From Collybia mongolica (Eukaryota; Basidiomycota; Agaricomycetes; Agaricales; Clitocybaceae), in assembly GCA_013420905.1 (NCBI GenBank), contig JAAXNY010000017.1, positions 868,001 to 932,000 of the forward strand: DNA of 64,000 bases, written 5' to 3'. A model generated the notes under the pieces. That model ran no database searches. It worked only from the letters and a program-made list of their open reading frames with translations, and was not told the origin of the DNA. Made by a program: the position numbers and the translations under genes. Shown piece after piece: positions 18,062 through 29,437 of the stretch. Position 1 is the stretch's first letter, and every line of letters starts with the position of its first letter.

Positions 18062-21000
18062 TACCCAGAGGTTGAGTGGTGGGTGTCAGTATCTCCCCCG
18101 TAGTCCGAGTCCACGTAACCGACGGGGTGAAGGTCATCGGTCCTATAGTAGGTGATCCGGTAGTCGAGGGTGCCCTTGATGTAAGCAAGCATGTGTATAA
18201 GCGCCCCCCAATGTGCCGGACCTGGATTCGCTTGTACGCGTGCGAGTTTGGTAACGCCATTCGAGAGATCTGGGCAAGTGGCAGCTTGGCCCCACATAAT
18301 ACACCCGAGGACCTCCCTATAGGGTTTGTCACGCATGAACGCGCGTTCAGCATCGGTTGAGGGGGATTGATCTTCGGTAATATTGAGCCCTGTTGGAAGG
18401 GGGGTCGGTTTCGGATTGCACTCGGCCATCCCGAATCGTTCTAGGACACGTTCGAAGTAAGCGCGCTGTGAGAGGGAAATCGCACCAGTTTGGGAATTGC
18501 GCTCAACACGCATTCCCAGAATATACTGTAAATCCCCCACATCCTTTATGTCGTAGCATTCCCCCAATTCCCTCTTTGCTAGTGTTGCTCCTTCAGGCGT
18601 GGAGGATGCACCAAATATGTCATCCGTATACGTGCTGGTAATGGTATGTTCATTGCCGATAATCCGAGAGCGAACGCAAGTATCCGCCTGGGACTGGTGG
18701 TACCCGAGTTCACGGTAGCTACCGTCCAGTTCGTGCCACCAGTCGTATGCTCCCTGCATCATCCCGTACAAGGTTTTGTCGAGCAAGCAGACCATGGGTT
18801 CCTCCCCCTGCACGACAAGGCCGGGCGGGAGGTCCATGTAGACAGTATGCTGGAGCTTACTGTTGAGATACGCCGATACGAAATCTACCTGCCAAATATG
18901 CAACCCCCGCTGGGCTGCAATAGCGGCTGTCATCCAGAAAGATTCAAGGCGTACCATGGATGCATAAGTCTCAGTAAAGTCGACGCCAGGGATTTGGGAG
19001 AACCCCTTCGCAACAAGGCAAGCCTTGCGCTTAACGATCTCCCCCTCACCGTTGTACTTGTTGTCGAATACCCACCTGCAGCCCATAATCTTCTTCCCGT
19101 CAGGGACACTACTGCATGGGACGATGGACCAGACCTTACGCTCCTGCAGAACATTAAGCTCGGCCTCCATTGGTCCTTCCCATAGATCGGGGCGGTGCAT
19201 TGCCTCTTTGTAAGTTCGGGGAATATGTGTGTCTGGCTGCTTGGCTGAGAGGGCAATGTGGTCATCCAGCGAGGCAAGAAAGTTGAACATCCCGGATGTT
19301 GTAAATGCACGGGGCGGGCCATCCCTCGCCCATTCTTCGCCAGCCACTGCCGCCTCACGTTCACACTCAAGCGATTCCATGGACGCCTCAAGGGCAGGGC
19401 TTGGCCCAGCCCTAGCAAGCCGAGTTGAGCGTCGCGGCGGCTCGTCCAGTGCAGGTGCAGTGGGAGTCTGGACGATGCGAGGCGGGTGTAGCGGGGGGTC
19501 AGTCGGTCGTACCCGTGGTGCAACAGGCAGTTGAGGGCGCAGGACACCAGACCCAGGAGTAGTAGCTGGCGGTGGCAGGCTGGGGTCAGCAAGTAAGTCG
19601 TCGTCATTGGTGGTGATGAGAGTGGGTACAGTGCAGTGGCCCTCCCCCTCGTCGAAAATTACATTCCGGCCTTTGATTACAACACCAGTACCTCAATCGT
19701 ATAGTTTGTATCCGCCCCGGCCATAATAGCCAATCATGATATACTTGATCGATCGAGGATCAAGCTTAGACGCCACGAGCTCCTCAGGGACCTGAGCAAA
19801 CGCGGTGCTCCCAAACGGTCGTAAGTGGGAGACATCTTGTCGGTGTCCAGTCCATGCCTCAGCAGGGACGATACCTGGGTGGCGCGCAGATGGGATGAAG
19901 TTTCTCACATAGCATGCCGTCGAGGCCGCCTCGGCCCACAGGGACTTAGGGAGCCCTGAATCTGCTAGCATGCACCTGACTCCCTCAATAGTCGTCCGTA
20001 TTCCACGTTCTGCCACCCCATTCTGACCGTGGGCATACGGGGCATTACTCTCCCGCACGATCCCATGTTCTGCCAGATACACATCCCATAGTTCATTGCA
20101 CCATTCCCTACCCTGGTCGACACGAACAACCCTCAGCTTCTTCCCGGTCTGCCTCTCAGCCGCAACATGAAATTCCTTGAATGCAGTCAATGTAGATTCG
20201 GCCGTTTTCTGAGATAAGAAGAATGGTGCGCGGTGAGACGTCCCACCGTCAACAATTAGCATCAGGTACCATGCCCCTCCAGCAGATCGTACGCTTGCCG
20301 GCCCCCACAGGTCAACGTGCACACGTTCAAGAGGCTCGGTTTCAGGGACTACCTCTTCATCATAGGGACGAGCGGTATGTTTTCCATAAATACAGTCTTC
20401 ACACAGTCCCTTGGCGTCTGGGTCACCCGTAATGTGGAAGCCATCGACGATGTTCTTTGCGGCCATGGCGCGAAGGCCCGTTACTCCAGTGTGCCCAAAG
20501 TGGCAGTGCCAGAGGTCTAGGGAAGTTGGCTTCTCGTGTGACCTAGCCCCCATCACATTGACTGAGTCCTTCAGCATATCCAGTGTGTACATTCCACCAG
20601 CTAGGTTAGCTTCCATGAATATTTGCCCAGCAGGATTGGAGAAGCGCGCTTTCCCTCCCCCGAAGTTTACATTAAACATCGCGACATCGAATTTTGATAC
20701 TGAGACAAGGTTCCCAGCTAAGCCAGGTGTGTGAAGGGCTGACCGGAACTCTAAGTTAACTGACTTTCCCCCATATGAGATAGTCTTCTTTATGACCCCT
20801 CTCCCAGTTATGCTGAATGCTCCGCCGTCCTTCTTTGCGGAACGACCTTGACGGGGTACGGCGAAGGTCTCGTAATCAGTAAAGTCGTTCCGGTCAATGA
20901 AACAATGATCCGTGGCACCGGAGTCAACGAACGTCTGCATTGATTCAGATGGGCATCCAGACCTGTTAATCTCTGCCTTGGTGACAATCGTCGGTCCATC

Positions 21001-22115
21001 CTCAGGCGGGCTTGAGGGGATAACAACGGTCAGGGTGTCCGGGGAGTGGATCACGCCCAGTAAGTCTTCTTTGAGAGAGTCACCGTCCTCAGAGCTACTG
21101 GTCCACTGAAGGTCTGGCATATCTTCATCTGAGTCAGGTTCGTAACACGCGGGAGCAGTCAGTAACGCATATGTGACTGTAGACGCTAAATTCGCAGTTA
21201 CAGGTGCTACGTCTGCAGCTGCGGCAGTGGTTGTTGGGGTACGGCCCCGGAAGCCCAGCAGGAATTTTCCCTCTTTCCCGCCACCTTTCCAGTAGCAGTA
21301 TTCGATGGTGTGCCCGCGCCGCCCACAATTTGGATTAGTGCACTGGAGGTTTGATCTACCAGGGCTGGATTTAGCCTGGAGGGCCGTGGCTGATGCCCCA
21401 GGTACGCGACGCCCAGCAATGCGGTTCCAGTGGATGTTGATCCATGTGGTAACGTCTGCTGATGTTTTAGAATCATACAGGGTTGCGACGACAGGGTCCC
21501 ATGATTCTGGGAGAGAAGTAATAATTATTAATCGGAACGATGAATCACTGATTTTTGCTCCCAGTTCGTTCGCGTTAGACCACTTGGTCCTGAGGGTTGC
21601 TAGATGGGTTTGGAGGTCGCCTCCATCCCAAAATACAGTGTTCCGAAGATCGCGCTCCACGTTGACTAGCGCGAGGTCAGATGTAGTGTTGTATAGATTA
21701 ATAAGTGATGTCCAGGCTTCCGCAGCTGTTCCGTCCATCTTAACACCAAGTCCCACAGGATTTTTGGTATTGAAGACAATAAGCCCCATGGTCCAGGCGT
21801 CACGGGATTCCCACTCATCTGGGGAGGGAGTCCGGGACGTCCATGAGGTAGGGTCAGGCTCGGGGTCCATGGATCTGTTAATTGTGTATGTTGTGCCATC
21901 GAGGTATCCGCGCGCACCACGCGCCTTCGCTGCAATGAGAATGCGATTTTTAAAAGCTGTGAAGTTATTACCATCGAACTGCTCTGAGTCTGGGAAGATA
22001 GGAGGATTCGAGGTATTGTTGGTAGACATTGTGTATAGGATACTGTAGGTATTTGAGCCGTCAGGTGGTTCTGTGACTGGGTTCTGTGATGTATTGTAAA
22101 GTTTTAGAGCGAAGC

Positions 22116-22128
22116 GGGGCCCATAACC
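22116..22128 (-). promoter_or_regulatory. Copia 1 primer-binding site, half initiator-tRNA type
   Basis: Directly inside the 5' LTR the minus strand reads GGTTATGGGCCCC. It is complementary to GGGGCCCAUAACC, the form of the initiator tRNA-Met anticodon stem-loop (CAU anticodon). Use of a cleaved half tRNA is known for Drosophila copia and Ty5. The second copia element has the same site at 57678-57690. Confidence 0.65.
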
Positions 22129-22507
22129 TGTAGTTAATCACAGATTGGTCTCAGGGTCAGTCACTCGAAGGGGTGAAAGACGACTGAGAATATATTGTAC
22201 CTGTAGTTAATCACAGATTGGTCTACAGGTAATCAGGAAGTAATCGAAAGGAAGAGTAATACTGGGCTCACCTCAGGGTCAGTCACTCGAAGGGGTGAAA
22301 GACGACTGAGGGGGCCCCTAATCTACCAGAGAAAATATAAGGAAGTGAAAAACCCGTAGACGTCCGAGAGCAAGGCACCTACGGCTCTCGGACTGGCTGT
22401 AGGTATAGGCGCAGACGGATATGGAAAGTAAGTGATCGGGCAAATAGAAAAAGAAATCATATTAGACATATCGTATACCTAGGTCACGGGGAGTCTCATT
22501 CTCAACA
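22129..22507 (-). repeat. Copia 1 5' LTR
   Basis: 379 bp, identical to 15652-16030 except CGTATACC versus CATATACC and TCACGGGG versus TCATGGGG. Both differences are transitions at CpG. It has the same internal duplications. Confidence 0.92.
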
Positions 22508-22512
22508 ATGAA

Positions 22513-23432
22513 GCATGCAGTACGTTTCCCATTTCTCTTGCCCTGACATTTTCCTTATCACATCCCACACACAGGGTATTTCACCATAGACCTGCTTCTC
22601 CCTTTGAGATTTAGATGCTCATACGGACGTCGTATTCAGCCATATAATCCAGTATATCAACGCCACACGTCCATATGCATCATGATTTTACTTAGTGTCT
22701 ACGAAAAAAAAAAGACCATTTAGGTTTCCCCTATCCACTTTGTAAGTCAAGTTCTGTGACGAGAATCTAGTAAGCACGCATTTTGATATTTTGTGTCCGT
22801 GTAACCCGCCCATCAACAACGCTTGAAGTATAACAGATGATAAGATCTCTATCATAACAGCAGAAAGTTTGGTTGAAAGCTGAGGAAGGGAGCTAGTCAG
22901 TCGTGATATCTCCGTCGGATCTACCTTGGAGGTGTCACTTCATTCGGTCAGTTACTCTTGGTGTGTCCATTACGCCTGATGTCATTCCGCCCCCCACTCA
23001 ACCTCAAGAATCGTGGTTCTTTTAAAACTGGTGACTATCCGTCCGCCATGTACATTTGAAGGTGCAACCGCATTAACAATACCGAACTGGCGCACCCCAA
23101 GGTGGTTCATGCTTTAGTTATTGGGCTAGCCATTTCCACCACCCCGACGACGCCTCGCAGCACCCTAGGACGAGGTTTCCATTCGAGTTCTACGGAGTTC
23201 TTCCGAATTGTCGCTGAACCTCCTCTTCACGGTCTTTCAATATTACCTGGGATGTACATAGAATTACAACGGGATTATGCCCTTGTATAAATCTACATAA
23301 ATATGTAAGAGTTACTGGGATTGAACAGAGGTATGATGTCGCGCGCACAGGGAAGGGTACATGTACAAGTCCATGGCTCTGCTCTGAGGGTTGTGGTACA
23401 TGTAGTGATACAAAATGCCCGAGATGGCGTTA
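22513..23432. other. Intergenic, nothing recognised
   Basis: About 0.9 kb between copia 1 and the CYSTM-like gene. It has no conserved reading frame, RNA gene or repeat that I can identify. Confidence 0.6.
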
Positions 23433-23827
23433 TCAACAGCATAGGAGACACGGGCAACAGAATATCCCCGCACAGCACCCAGCCAGGCTACATAGGATAC
23501 TTATGAGCGGCGCAGTCTCTTGGGTCACAGAAGAACGCACCATGCACAGGGCCCGCAACATCCTGAATCATCCTTGCGAGGGGGTTGCTGGACATAGATC
23601 ATTTGTGGTTGAGGCTGAGGCTGCGAATGATACTGCGGCTGCCCCGAGTTGTGTTGTTGACCAGAATGATACTGGCCGTACGGTTCTGTCGTTATAAAAG
23701 AGTCAGGTCAGTGGCGTCCTTAAATAGGTTGAAAAATTAAGTATGCAAATAACTCACGTTGTCCGTATCCCTGGTACACAGGCCCTGGTTTTTCCACAGG
23801 TACACCATAGTATTCCTTATTGGACAT
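23433..23827 (-). CDS. Small CYSTM-like cysteine-rich membrane protein, three exons
   Basis: Spliced gene of 89 residues. Exons on the minus strand: 23827-23758, 23685-23541 and 23487-23433, with introns GTGAGT...ACAG (72 nt) and GTGCGT...GTAG (53 nt). The protein starts MSNKEYYGVP and has a Gln/Tyr/Pro/His-rich middle (QPYGQYHSGQQ, MIYVQQPPRKDDSG). It ends in a Cys-rich hydrophobic tail (CCGPCACLAGCCAGIFCC then PCLLCC). This is the plan of eukaryotic CYSTM proteins, small membrane-associated proteins linked to stress tolerance. The second intron is strongly supported, because removing it turns a truncated end into the full Cys-rich module. No single exon is a long ORF. The exact role is not known from sequence. 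Confidence 0.78.
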
Positions 23828-25298
23828 CTTTAGAGAGAGAAAGAGGGATCAAAATGAAAAGGGAGTGTATTTATGAGGCTCGATCACTGCGCAATCCAAA
23901 TTAAGACCCACTCCTCTCGCAGCTGATTCCGGCGTTGTCGTGGCGGGAGGCGGTGCAAATGCGTCTCATTTTGAATCCAGCACAGCATCGCCATAACCGT
24001 TCAGATGCCGCTGGCAACCCCCAACAACCCCATCGCTAGCATTTACCATGATTCATAGCGGTTTCCATTTGTTGAGCAGATTAGATTCCATCGTGTGTGC
24101 GAAATAGGTGAGTATTCGACGTATCTGACTTATCGCCTAAGCATCTAAAACGACCCCGTCAGAAGTGATCCTATGGTCATCTTTTTACGGCAATACTCGG
24201 GGCCTATTTCACCCTTGGACACTCGGCCGAACTTGCAAGTAAGCATACCCAAGATGACTCGGGCCGCCTCACATGGGTAGGCTCCAGGCTGTTCAGGTTG
24301 CTGTCGGCGGCTGATGTTGAGGATATGTTTAGATGAGAGATGTACCCCAGCATTGTCCCTGGAAACTGGACTGGTCGTTGTTAGATGGTCACTGTCGAGC
24401 GTCAAGTGTCATGTTGCTTTGTTTTGGGGCAGATGTGCGTCCGACCTGCTTTTTATATATGTGTCCTGAACGCTCTAACGCCTGATTTCATAATATCAGA
24501 TCTATATAAGTAGAATGATTACGGTGATTTCGGGTTGTCTGGACAAGCTGCGATAACACGCGTTGGGCGCCTCAATTCCGTCAAGTGCCTTCATGTCGGC
24601 TGTTAGTTTGGGAATGCTATTTTCATCCACCACCATGATCACAATCACGTCCTATTTATGATCTCGACAACCTATGTCATATATGTTGTACTCCGTATCC
24701 GCGAATTGCCAAGATTCGCGAGGAACTCCGTGTCTAGTCGAACGTGTTGTTTTCATTTTTGTCTGGGGCTTACTTATACGTTCTTTCACACTCCAACGAA
24801 TATCAACTTGACACAAGGACCAAAGAACGTCAAACGTATTTTTTTCTTGGTCCGGGTTTGCCTGTCCCTGTCGTAGTTATTCCTTCTCATTTGAATAGAT
24901 ATCAGCTTGGCATGGCCTAAAAAGAGTACTTGTTCATTGAGAATCAATCACGAGATGACGTCGTGAGAGTGACGAAAGATACATGAGGTAGTGTATTTGT
25001 ATTGGTGACAGCCCCATTATGTGTGGTCGAAGTGCCTACAGGTACGATACAAACAGATATGAGAAAGGATAAATTTGAAGCGGAAGCAGTGCAGTTCAGC
25101 CCGATATTGCTCTATGTACAGGAGTGTAGTGATTGATCCTCCGTGCCTGCCACACACCAAAGGCCTGGAGGTGATTGTCCGCGGGGAGTTGCACGGCTGC
25201 CTTACATTGCATAGACCGTGCCTCCACGGACACCCACGGCTGTCCACAAGCCTTGTAGCTGCAGCGAGCGCAGGGAGAATGCCGACGACTTCTCCCTC
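23828..25298. other. Intergenic, nothing recognised
   Basis: Upstream region of the CYSTM-like gene and downstream region of the dehydrogenase kinase. An 86-codon minus frame at 24145-24405 shows no family signature and was not called. Confidence 0.6.
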
Positions 25299-27121
25299 CT
25301 AAAGGAGGGGTTCGCGACTGCTGGAGAGCCGGTTTAGGTGGATATAGACGTCGGTGCCGAAGCCATCCATGGCGATAAGACGGAGGTCGCCGCCAAAGTA
25401 GCGGGCGTACTGTAAGATGCACGTCAGAATCTGCGTCCAAAATGGGAAGACCAAGAGAAGCGGAAGCAGAAACAGAAGGGGAAAGGAATTGGAAACGAAA
25501 AGGTTACGTAGAAGAGGGGAAGACAGAAGACTCACCAATCGCGATAGGGGCAGGCCGTACCCGAAGCCAGCCATAGGCGCCTTGAAGTCGCTGGCCTGGA
25601 AGTCCTGGTCGATGCCCTGGCTCTCCATGGTCGTGTACATGTACGTCCAGATCAGCGGGATCGCGCTGCGCGATATGCCGCCGCCCTCGTCGGAGATCTT
25701 GATAGTGATATCCTCCTTGCCCTCAACAACGACAACCTTGATCGGTGGGAAGCGGTCCTCGTTGTCCACGCCGAATCGTTCGACGACGGCGCGCAGCGAG
25801 TTTTTGAGCAGCTCGAAGCAGATGTGCGAGAGGTGCCCCGGAACGTAGGGGAATGTGAGGTTCGGCGGGCAGATGAGCTGCACCGGGGGCCCTTTGAACA
25901 TGGCATAATGCTCCTCACAGACGAAGCGTGCGTTTTCGATCGCTTCTTGGACGATATCGTGGACGTTCTGTGAACGTGATGTCTACTCTGGGGTTGGGAG
26001 AAGAAAATAGGGAGACGGGACGTACGGCTTTGGTGCATATGATTCCGACGTAGTCTTCGTGGGCTTGCTGGGTGTTTAGTGCGACATCTAATGGGGTATA
26101 AGCATGATGCGTAAGACACGATGGACGTTTGACTCACGCTGGCCAATGAGAAAACGGATCCCAATACGGGACATGTAGAATCTGTCTAGCCACGATTGAA
26201 TGTCCAGACCGATGTTCCGTGCATTGTAACTCCGCTTCCATTCGAGGACACCCTGTGCAACGGTGGTGACGGTGGGGTCGTGCCGGCTCTTGATGGCTTC
26301 TAGGACTTTTGTGAAACGTTTGTTGTAGTCTTGGACCTGGGGCGGCCAGTTGACGTTGTCCGTATCGGCGTAATATCTGCGGGTAGTTAGGCTGAGGGCT
26401 TGTGTGATGGATGGGTGGGTGGAGTGTACCTTCTTTCCATCGGAACACGAAGCCTCAGTTTGTTGAAACCGTTTCCGTTTCCGTTCCCATTCCCGTTCCC
26501 ATTCCCAGTCGCGGTTCCGTTTCCGTGCAGTTGGTCTTCTAAGAGAGAGGGGTTGGGTATTGATTCCGGTAATGAGAGTTCGGTACGCGGGACCATCAGC
26601 GCTTGGCGGATATCGGGGGGTAATTGTATTGGGGGGAAGTTGATGAGCTCCTAGTTGATTGGGAGGGAAAGTAGAGGAGGTATTGATGGGATGGTCCGTG
26701 TGAAGAGAAAAAAAAAGCCAGGGTAATTACCTCGAACGATTGTGCGTACCAATTGCGGACCTTTTTCATAGAAGGCATGTCACTGAGGTTGTGAGGCAAT
26801 TCGTCAAGTTCTTTTACTCGATGAGCCAGCCGCACGGGCAGTTCCTCTACGAAGAGGGGGTCACAGTGAGTGGACCATGTTGGCGTGTGAGTCATTGGAA
26901 CAGTCGCGTACCTGCAAGGAACTGGCTGGCTTTGAGGAGGGTTCCTTGGCCAGGATTCTGTCCAAACAAAACCATCTGCTGCAATGAGACTGTGGTTGCA
27001 TGATGAGCGATCTTGTTGAGTGGGGAATACGAGGGACAAACGCACCACCAGTCTGCGGGAATGAAGCAAAGTGGTGGATCTTGTCCCAGAGCGCAGGGGT
27101 AATGCGAAAGCCTGCGGACAT
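25299..27121 (-). CDS. PDK: Mitochondrial pyruvate dehydrogenase kinase family protein (PDK/BCKDK)
   Basis: Eight exons give 444 residues: 27121-27046, 26989-26912, 26846-26731, 26650-26430, 26376-26138, 26087-26026, 25967-25536 and 25409-25299. The product phosphorylates the E1 subunit of the pyruvate (or branched-chain) dehydrogenase complex in the mitochondrial matrix and switches it off. The N-terminal helical domain starts LWDKIHHFASFPQTGVSLQQM and includes ARNIGLDIQSWLDRFYMSRIG. The ATP domain has the N-box (ELLKNSLRA), G1 (DEGGGIS) and G2 (GFGYGLPLSRLYARYFGGDL), all of the GHKL fold. All splice junctions keep the frame. An oddity is a GN dipeptide run (about residues 120-135) coded by a hexanucleotide repeat, between two conserved blocks. 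Whether pyruvate or branched-chain substrates are used cannot be told from sequence. Confidence 0.92.
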
Positions 27122-27387
27122 GGTTGTTAGGACCGAGTTGGAATAAAAAAAACTATCTGCGATGTAACATAGAATGAAGGTCAAGAGCAAGTCTGATCGA
27201 CATTCCGCTTTAGCTCGCGGAACTCGGATTTCATTCCGCCAATTCGGCTGTCTTTCACATGCCAACTAGGGTCACATGACCTTTCCAGGCTGAAAATTTA
27301 CCATATATTATCAGAATTATTCAACTGAACATATTCGAAACACAAGCTAATGGCCCCTGGCATAGCCACGGCACTCCAACACACAGC

Positions 27388-27483
27388 AAGCAATCCTAAA
27401 CCGTTGATCGTAATTTACTAGCCGATCAAAAAATACAGGGCTACCCCCACCATCCACTCTCTAGATCTAGATGTACTATCAGT
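27388..27483 (+). repeat. Solitary copy of the Helitron-like terminal repeat
   Basis: Matches the reverse complement of 6929-7023 almost base for base, but no Helitron gene is next to it. It lies between the PDK promoter and the F-box gene. Confidence 0.6.
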
Positions 27484-27519
27484 ACTTCTGTTTTAGCTGA
27501 AAATTACCACCTCATCGAG

Positions 27520-28851
27520 CTAGGTCTCCCAGGAGTATCTGCCGAGGTGTCGTCGAAACCAGGTCTCATCTGCTTTGGAGGGCTTTGAATTTGCACTGCT
27601 GACATACAGTTCACATATATCGTTGTTCTGGAGTGCATCGGTCCGATCCTTCATTAGGTTTTTCACAGCATCCACGGATATATTGGGACAGCCGGTGAAG
27701 TAGAACACGCTTCGTGCCCATGGGTGGCGGAAGTCGGGTTCAACCAGACTGAGGTCAGATAATACTTCGAGTACACTGTCATCAAAGGTAGGACAGTTGA
27801 TGACTGACAAGGTCCTCCCACTCCATATTGCGAGAACATACGCATAATCTGTGTCGTCTGGGAGTTCTTCGAGAGTCAATTCCTCGACTTCCACGAGCGT
27901 GAGGCATGCCGACAGAGAACAGCGTTTGCAAAGAGCGCTATCAGATTCGAGAAAAGCGGCATCAAAAAAGTGAACAAGAAATTCGTGATGCAGATCTACT
28001 AGTTCCACGCGGCCCATGGAGAGGTTCACTTCGATTTCCTCCCAACCTTCCCAACCATCCAAATCAAGATTGTCAAGTCGAAGACAACCGATTTTGGGAA
28101 TAGAAGACAATGCTTGGATGAGGTCTAGCGGGCGACAATCGTAATCGGGGGAGGTGAGAGTTGGCATGAAGTTGGATATCGTCACATCAAGGCTGTTGGT
28201 TTGAGAAAGACACCTTTTCCAGGACGGTAAGTCGAGGCAAGCATCTGTAAAATTCCTTCCATTCACGTTCAGAATCCTCAGAAAGGGAAAGGTGAGGGAT
28301 TCGTGGGAGGTGTGGTATGGTACACGAACATTGAATTCTTCACCGTCATCAACGCGACAATTCAACAGAAGCTGAGTGAGGTGGGGCCAATGTCCACGAA
28401 ATTCGCGGTATATCGAAGGAAGAGAAGAGCTATGAATGACATTGAAGTTGATAATCTGGCACCGATGGAAATGAGGGATTAGCATGTTGAGAATAATTCC
28501 ACAACGTAGGTACTCTTCGGAGTCTGAGCCGCCATATGTCTCGGGGTGTCGTAGGACATAAATGTCGAGAGGAAGATTCAGTGAAAGGTCAAGGTGAGAT
28601 TGAACTCGCGAAGGGGATGTAGATTTTGCATCGACGAAAATTATGAGGCGTGTCCATAGAGTTGGAGCGAGTAGGACAGTATCATTCCAATGCTTACAGA
28701 CCAAAGACGCTATTTGGAGGAAGCTAGGGGTGTATAGCTCTTTGTGGATCGTGCCGGGGTGCCTTTCATGACAACGAGTGTTGGTAAAAGCCAATTCGAA
28801 GACAATAATGAGGACCTCGGGTGGGAGATCCTGAATCGAACTTTGCATCAT
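27520..28851 (-). CDS. F-box protein
   Basis: A single-exon gene of 443 residues from ATG 28851. The N-terminus is a typical basidiomycete F-box: IQDLPPEVLIIVFELAF, then SFLQIASLVCKHWNDTVLLA and TLWTRL (about residues 5-70). The rest has leucine-rich-repeat-like periodicity (LTQLLLNCRVDD, FLRILNVNG, IGCLRLDNLDLDGW). By family knowledge, the F-box binds Skp1 in SCF ubiquitin ligases and the C-terminal part selects targets; the target here is unknown. Two decayed relatives lie at 7.4/15 kb and 41.3-42.5 kb, so this is the intact member of a local family. It is transcribed divergently from RPL10, with about 0.6 kb between the starts. Confidence 0.85.
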   Translation of the reverse strand: MMQSSIQDLPPEVLIIVFELAFTNTRCHERHPGTIHKELYTPSFLQIASLVCKHWNDTVLLAPTLWTRLIIFVDAKSTSPSRVQSHLDLSLNLPLDIYVLRHPETYGGSDSEEYLRCGIILNMLIPHFHRCQIINFNVIHSSSLPSIYREFRGHWPHLTQLLLNCRVDDGEEFNVRVPYHTSHESLTFPFLRILNVNGRNFTDACLDLPSWKRCLSQTNSLDVTISNFMPTLTSPDYDCRPLDLIQALSSIPKIGCLRLDNLDLDGWEGWEEIEVNLSMGRVELVDLHHEFLVHFFDAAFLESDSALCKRCSLSACLTLVEVEELTLEELPDDTDYAYVLAIWSGRTLSVINCPTFDDSVLEVLSDLSLVEPDFRHPWARSVFYFTGCPNISVDAVKNLMKDRTDALQNNDICELYVSSANSKPSKADETWFRRHLGRYSWET

Positions 28852-29437
28852 GGGCCTTAAAATAAGCGCTGAGAATGTTCCGATCCTCGTTGAGTTGGCT
28901 ATGAAAGCAGAGATCGTAATTGTTGTATCGCGCCCGATTTAAAATTTTCTTGCTGAATCAAGTGAAATAAATGACTGCTGGTTGTTACAATCGTTACTGC
29001 TGCTAAGCGATAAGGAATCTTGAATAGCTATCATGAAAATTCAGCGTACCAGTACTTGTTGAAGAGCCTATGGGCTATTATTGACGATTCGGGCGAGTCA
29101 ACACCGAGTTGGCTCCCATAATCAACGTCAACACACCGGGACCGGTGAATGCCGAATCGGAGTCACATCTTGGCGTCTTACTCAGCGATTCCTAAAGAGG
29201 GTTAGTCATCGCCCATTGGCCGTACAAAAAGGCTTCGTCGCTGCCCACTTTCATCAAAACACCTCCCCAAATCAATGTGAGTCTGTCTCGCCGTCAGTTT
29301 GTCCCCTCGTGCAGCGTTTTTGGAGTATATGGTTGGGTTGGAGAGGTGGATTGGGCTCAGGAGGCTGAGATGACGCTGGATTCGGCAGGGGCCACTTTGG
29401 ATGACGAAGCTAACGCCCTTTTGTCTAGAGAGCTAAG
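28852..29437. promoter_or_regulatory. Shared promoter region and RPL10 5' UTR intron
   Basis: Divergent spacer between the F-box gene and RPL10. A probable 5' UTR intron lies at 29277-29428. Its donor is GTGAGT, its branch motif GCTAAC lies about 20 nt before the acceptor TCTAG, and it ends nine bases before the RPL10 ATG. Leader introns of this kind are common in ribosomal protein genes. I found no convincing snoRNA in it. Confidence 0.5.

Larger units (their letters stand above)
16052..22029 (-). pseudogene. Copia 1 Gag-Pol, broken by UGA and Tc1 insertion
   Basis: One long frame from ATG 22029. The first 778 codons hold Gag, a zinc knuckle (CTNPNCGRRGHTIEYC), a protease (FVDSGATDH) and the integrase (HCHFGHTG..., VHVDLWGP, NGVAERGIRTT). 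At 19693-19695 a TGA follows YKLYD, where copia proteins continue; Arg (CGA) is a plausible original codon. The frame then goes on without further stops through reverse transcriptase (KACLVAKGFSQIPGVDF..., YTDDIFG) to TSGY at 18064. There Tc1 splits the RNase H. It resumes at about 16453 with VFMMAGGPVSWSSKRQP and ends at 16052 after the motif KHIDIRHHYVRE. Removing Tc1 restores the frame exactly. Confidence 0.9.
15647..22512 (-). mobile_element. Ty1/copia retrotransposon 1, interrupted by Tc1
   Basis: LTRs at 15652-16030 and 22129-22507 (379 bp each) and the target duplication ATGAA at 15647-15651 and 22508-22512. The gag-pol frame runs on the minus strand from 22029 to 16052, interrupted by one in-frame TGA at 19693 and by the Tc1 element at 16454-18061. 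The LTRs differ at two bases, both CG versus TG/CA. Without the 1,608-bp Tc1 the element is about 5.2 kb. Confidence 0.93.
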
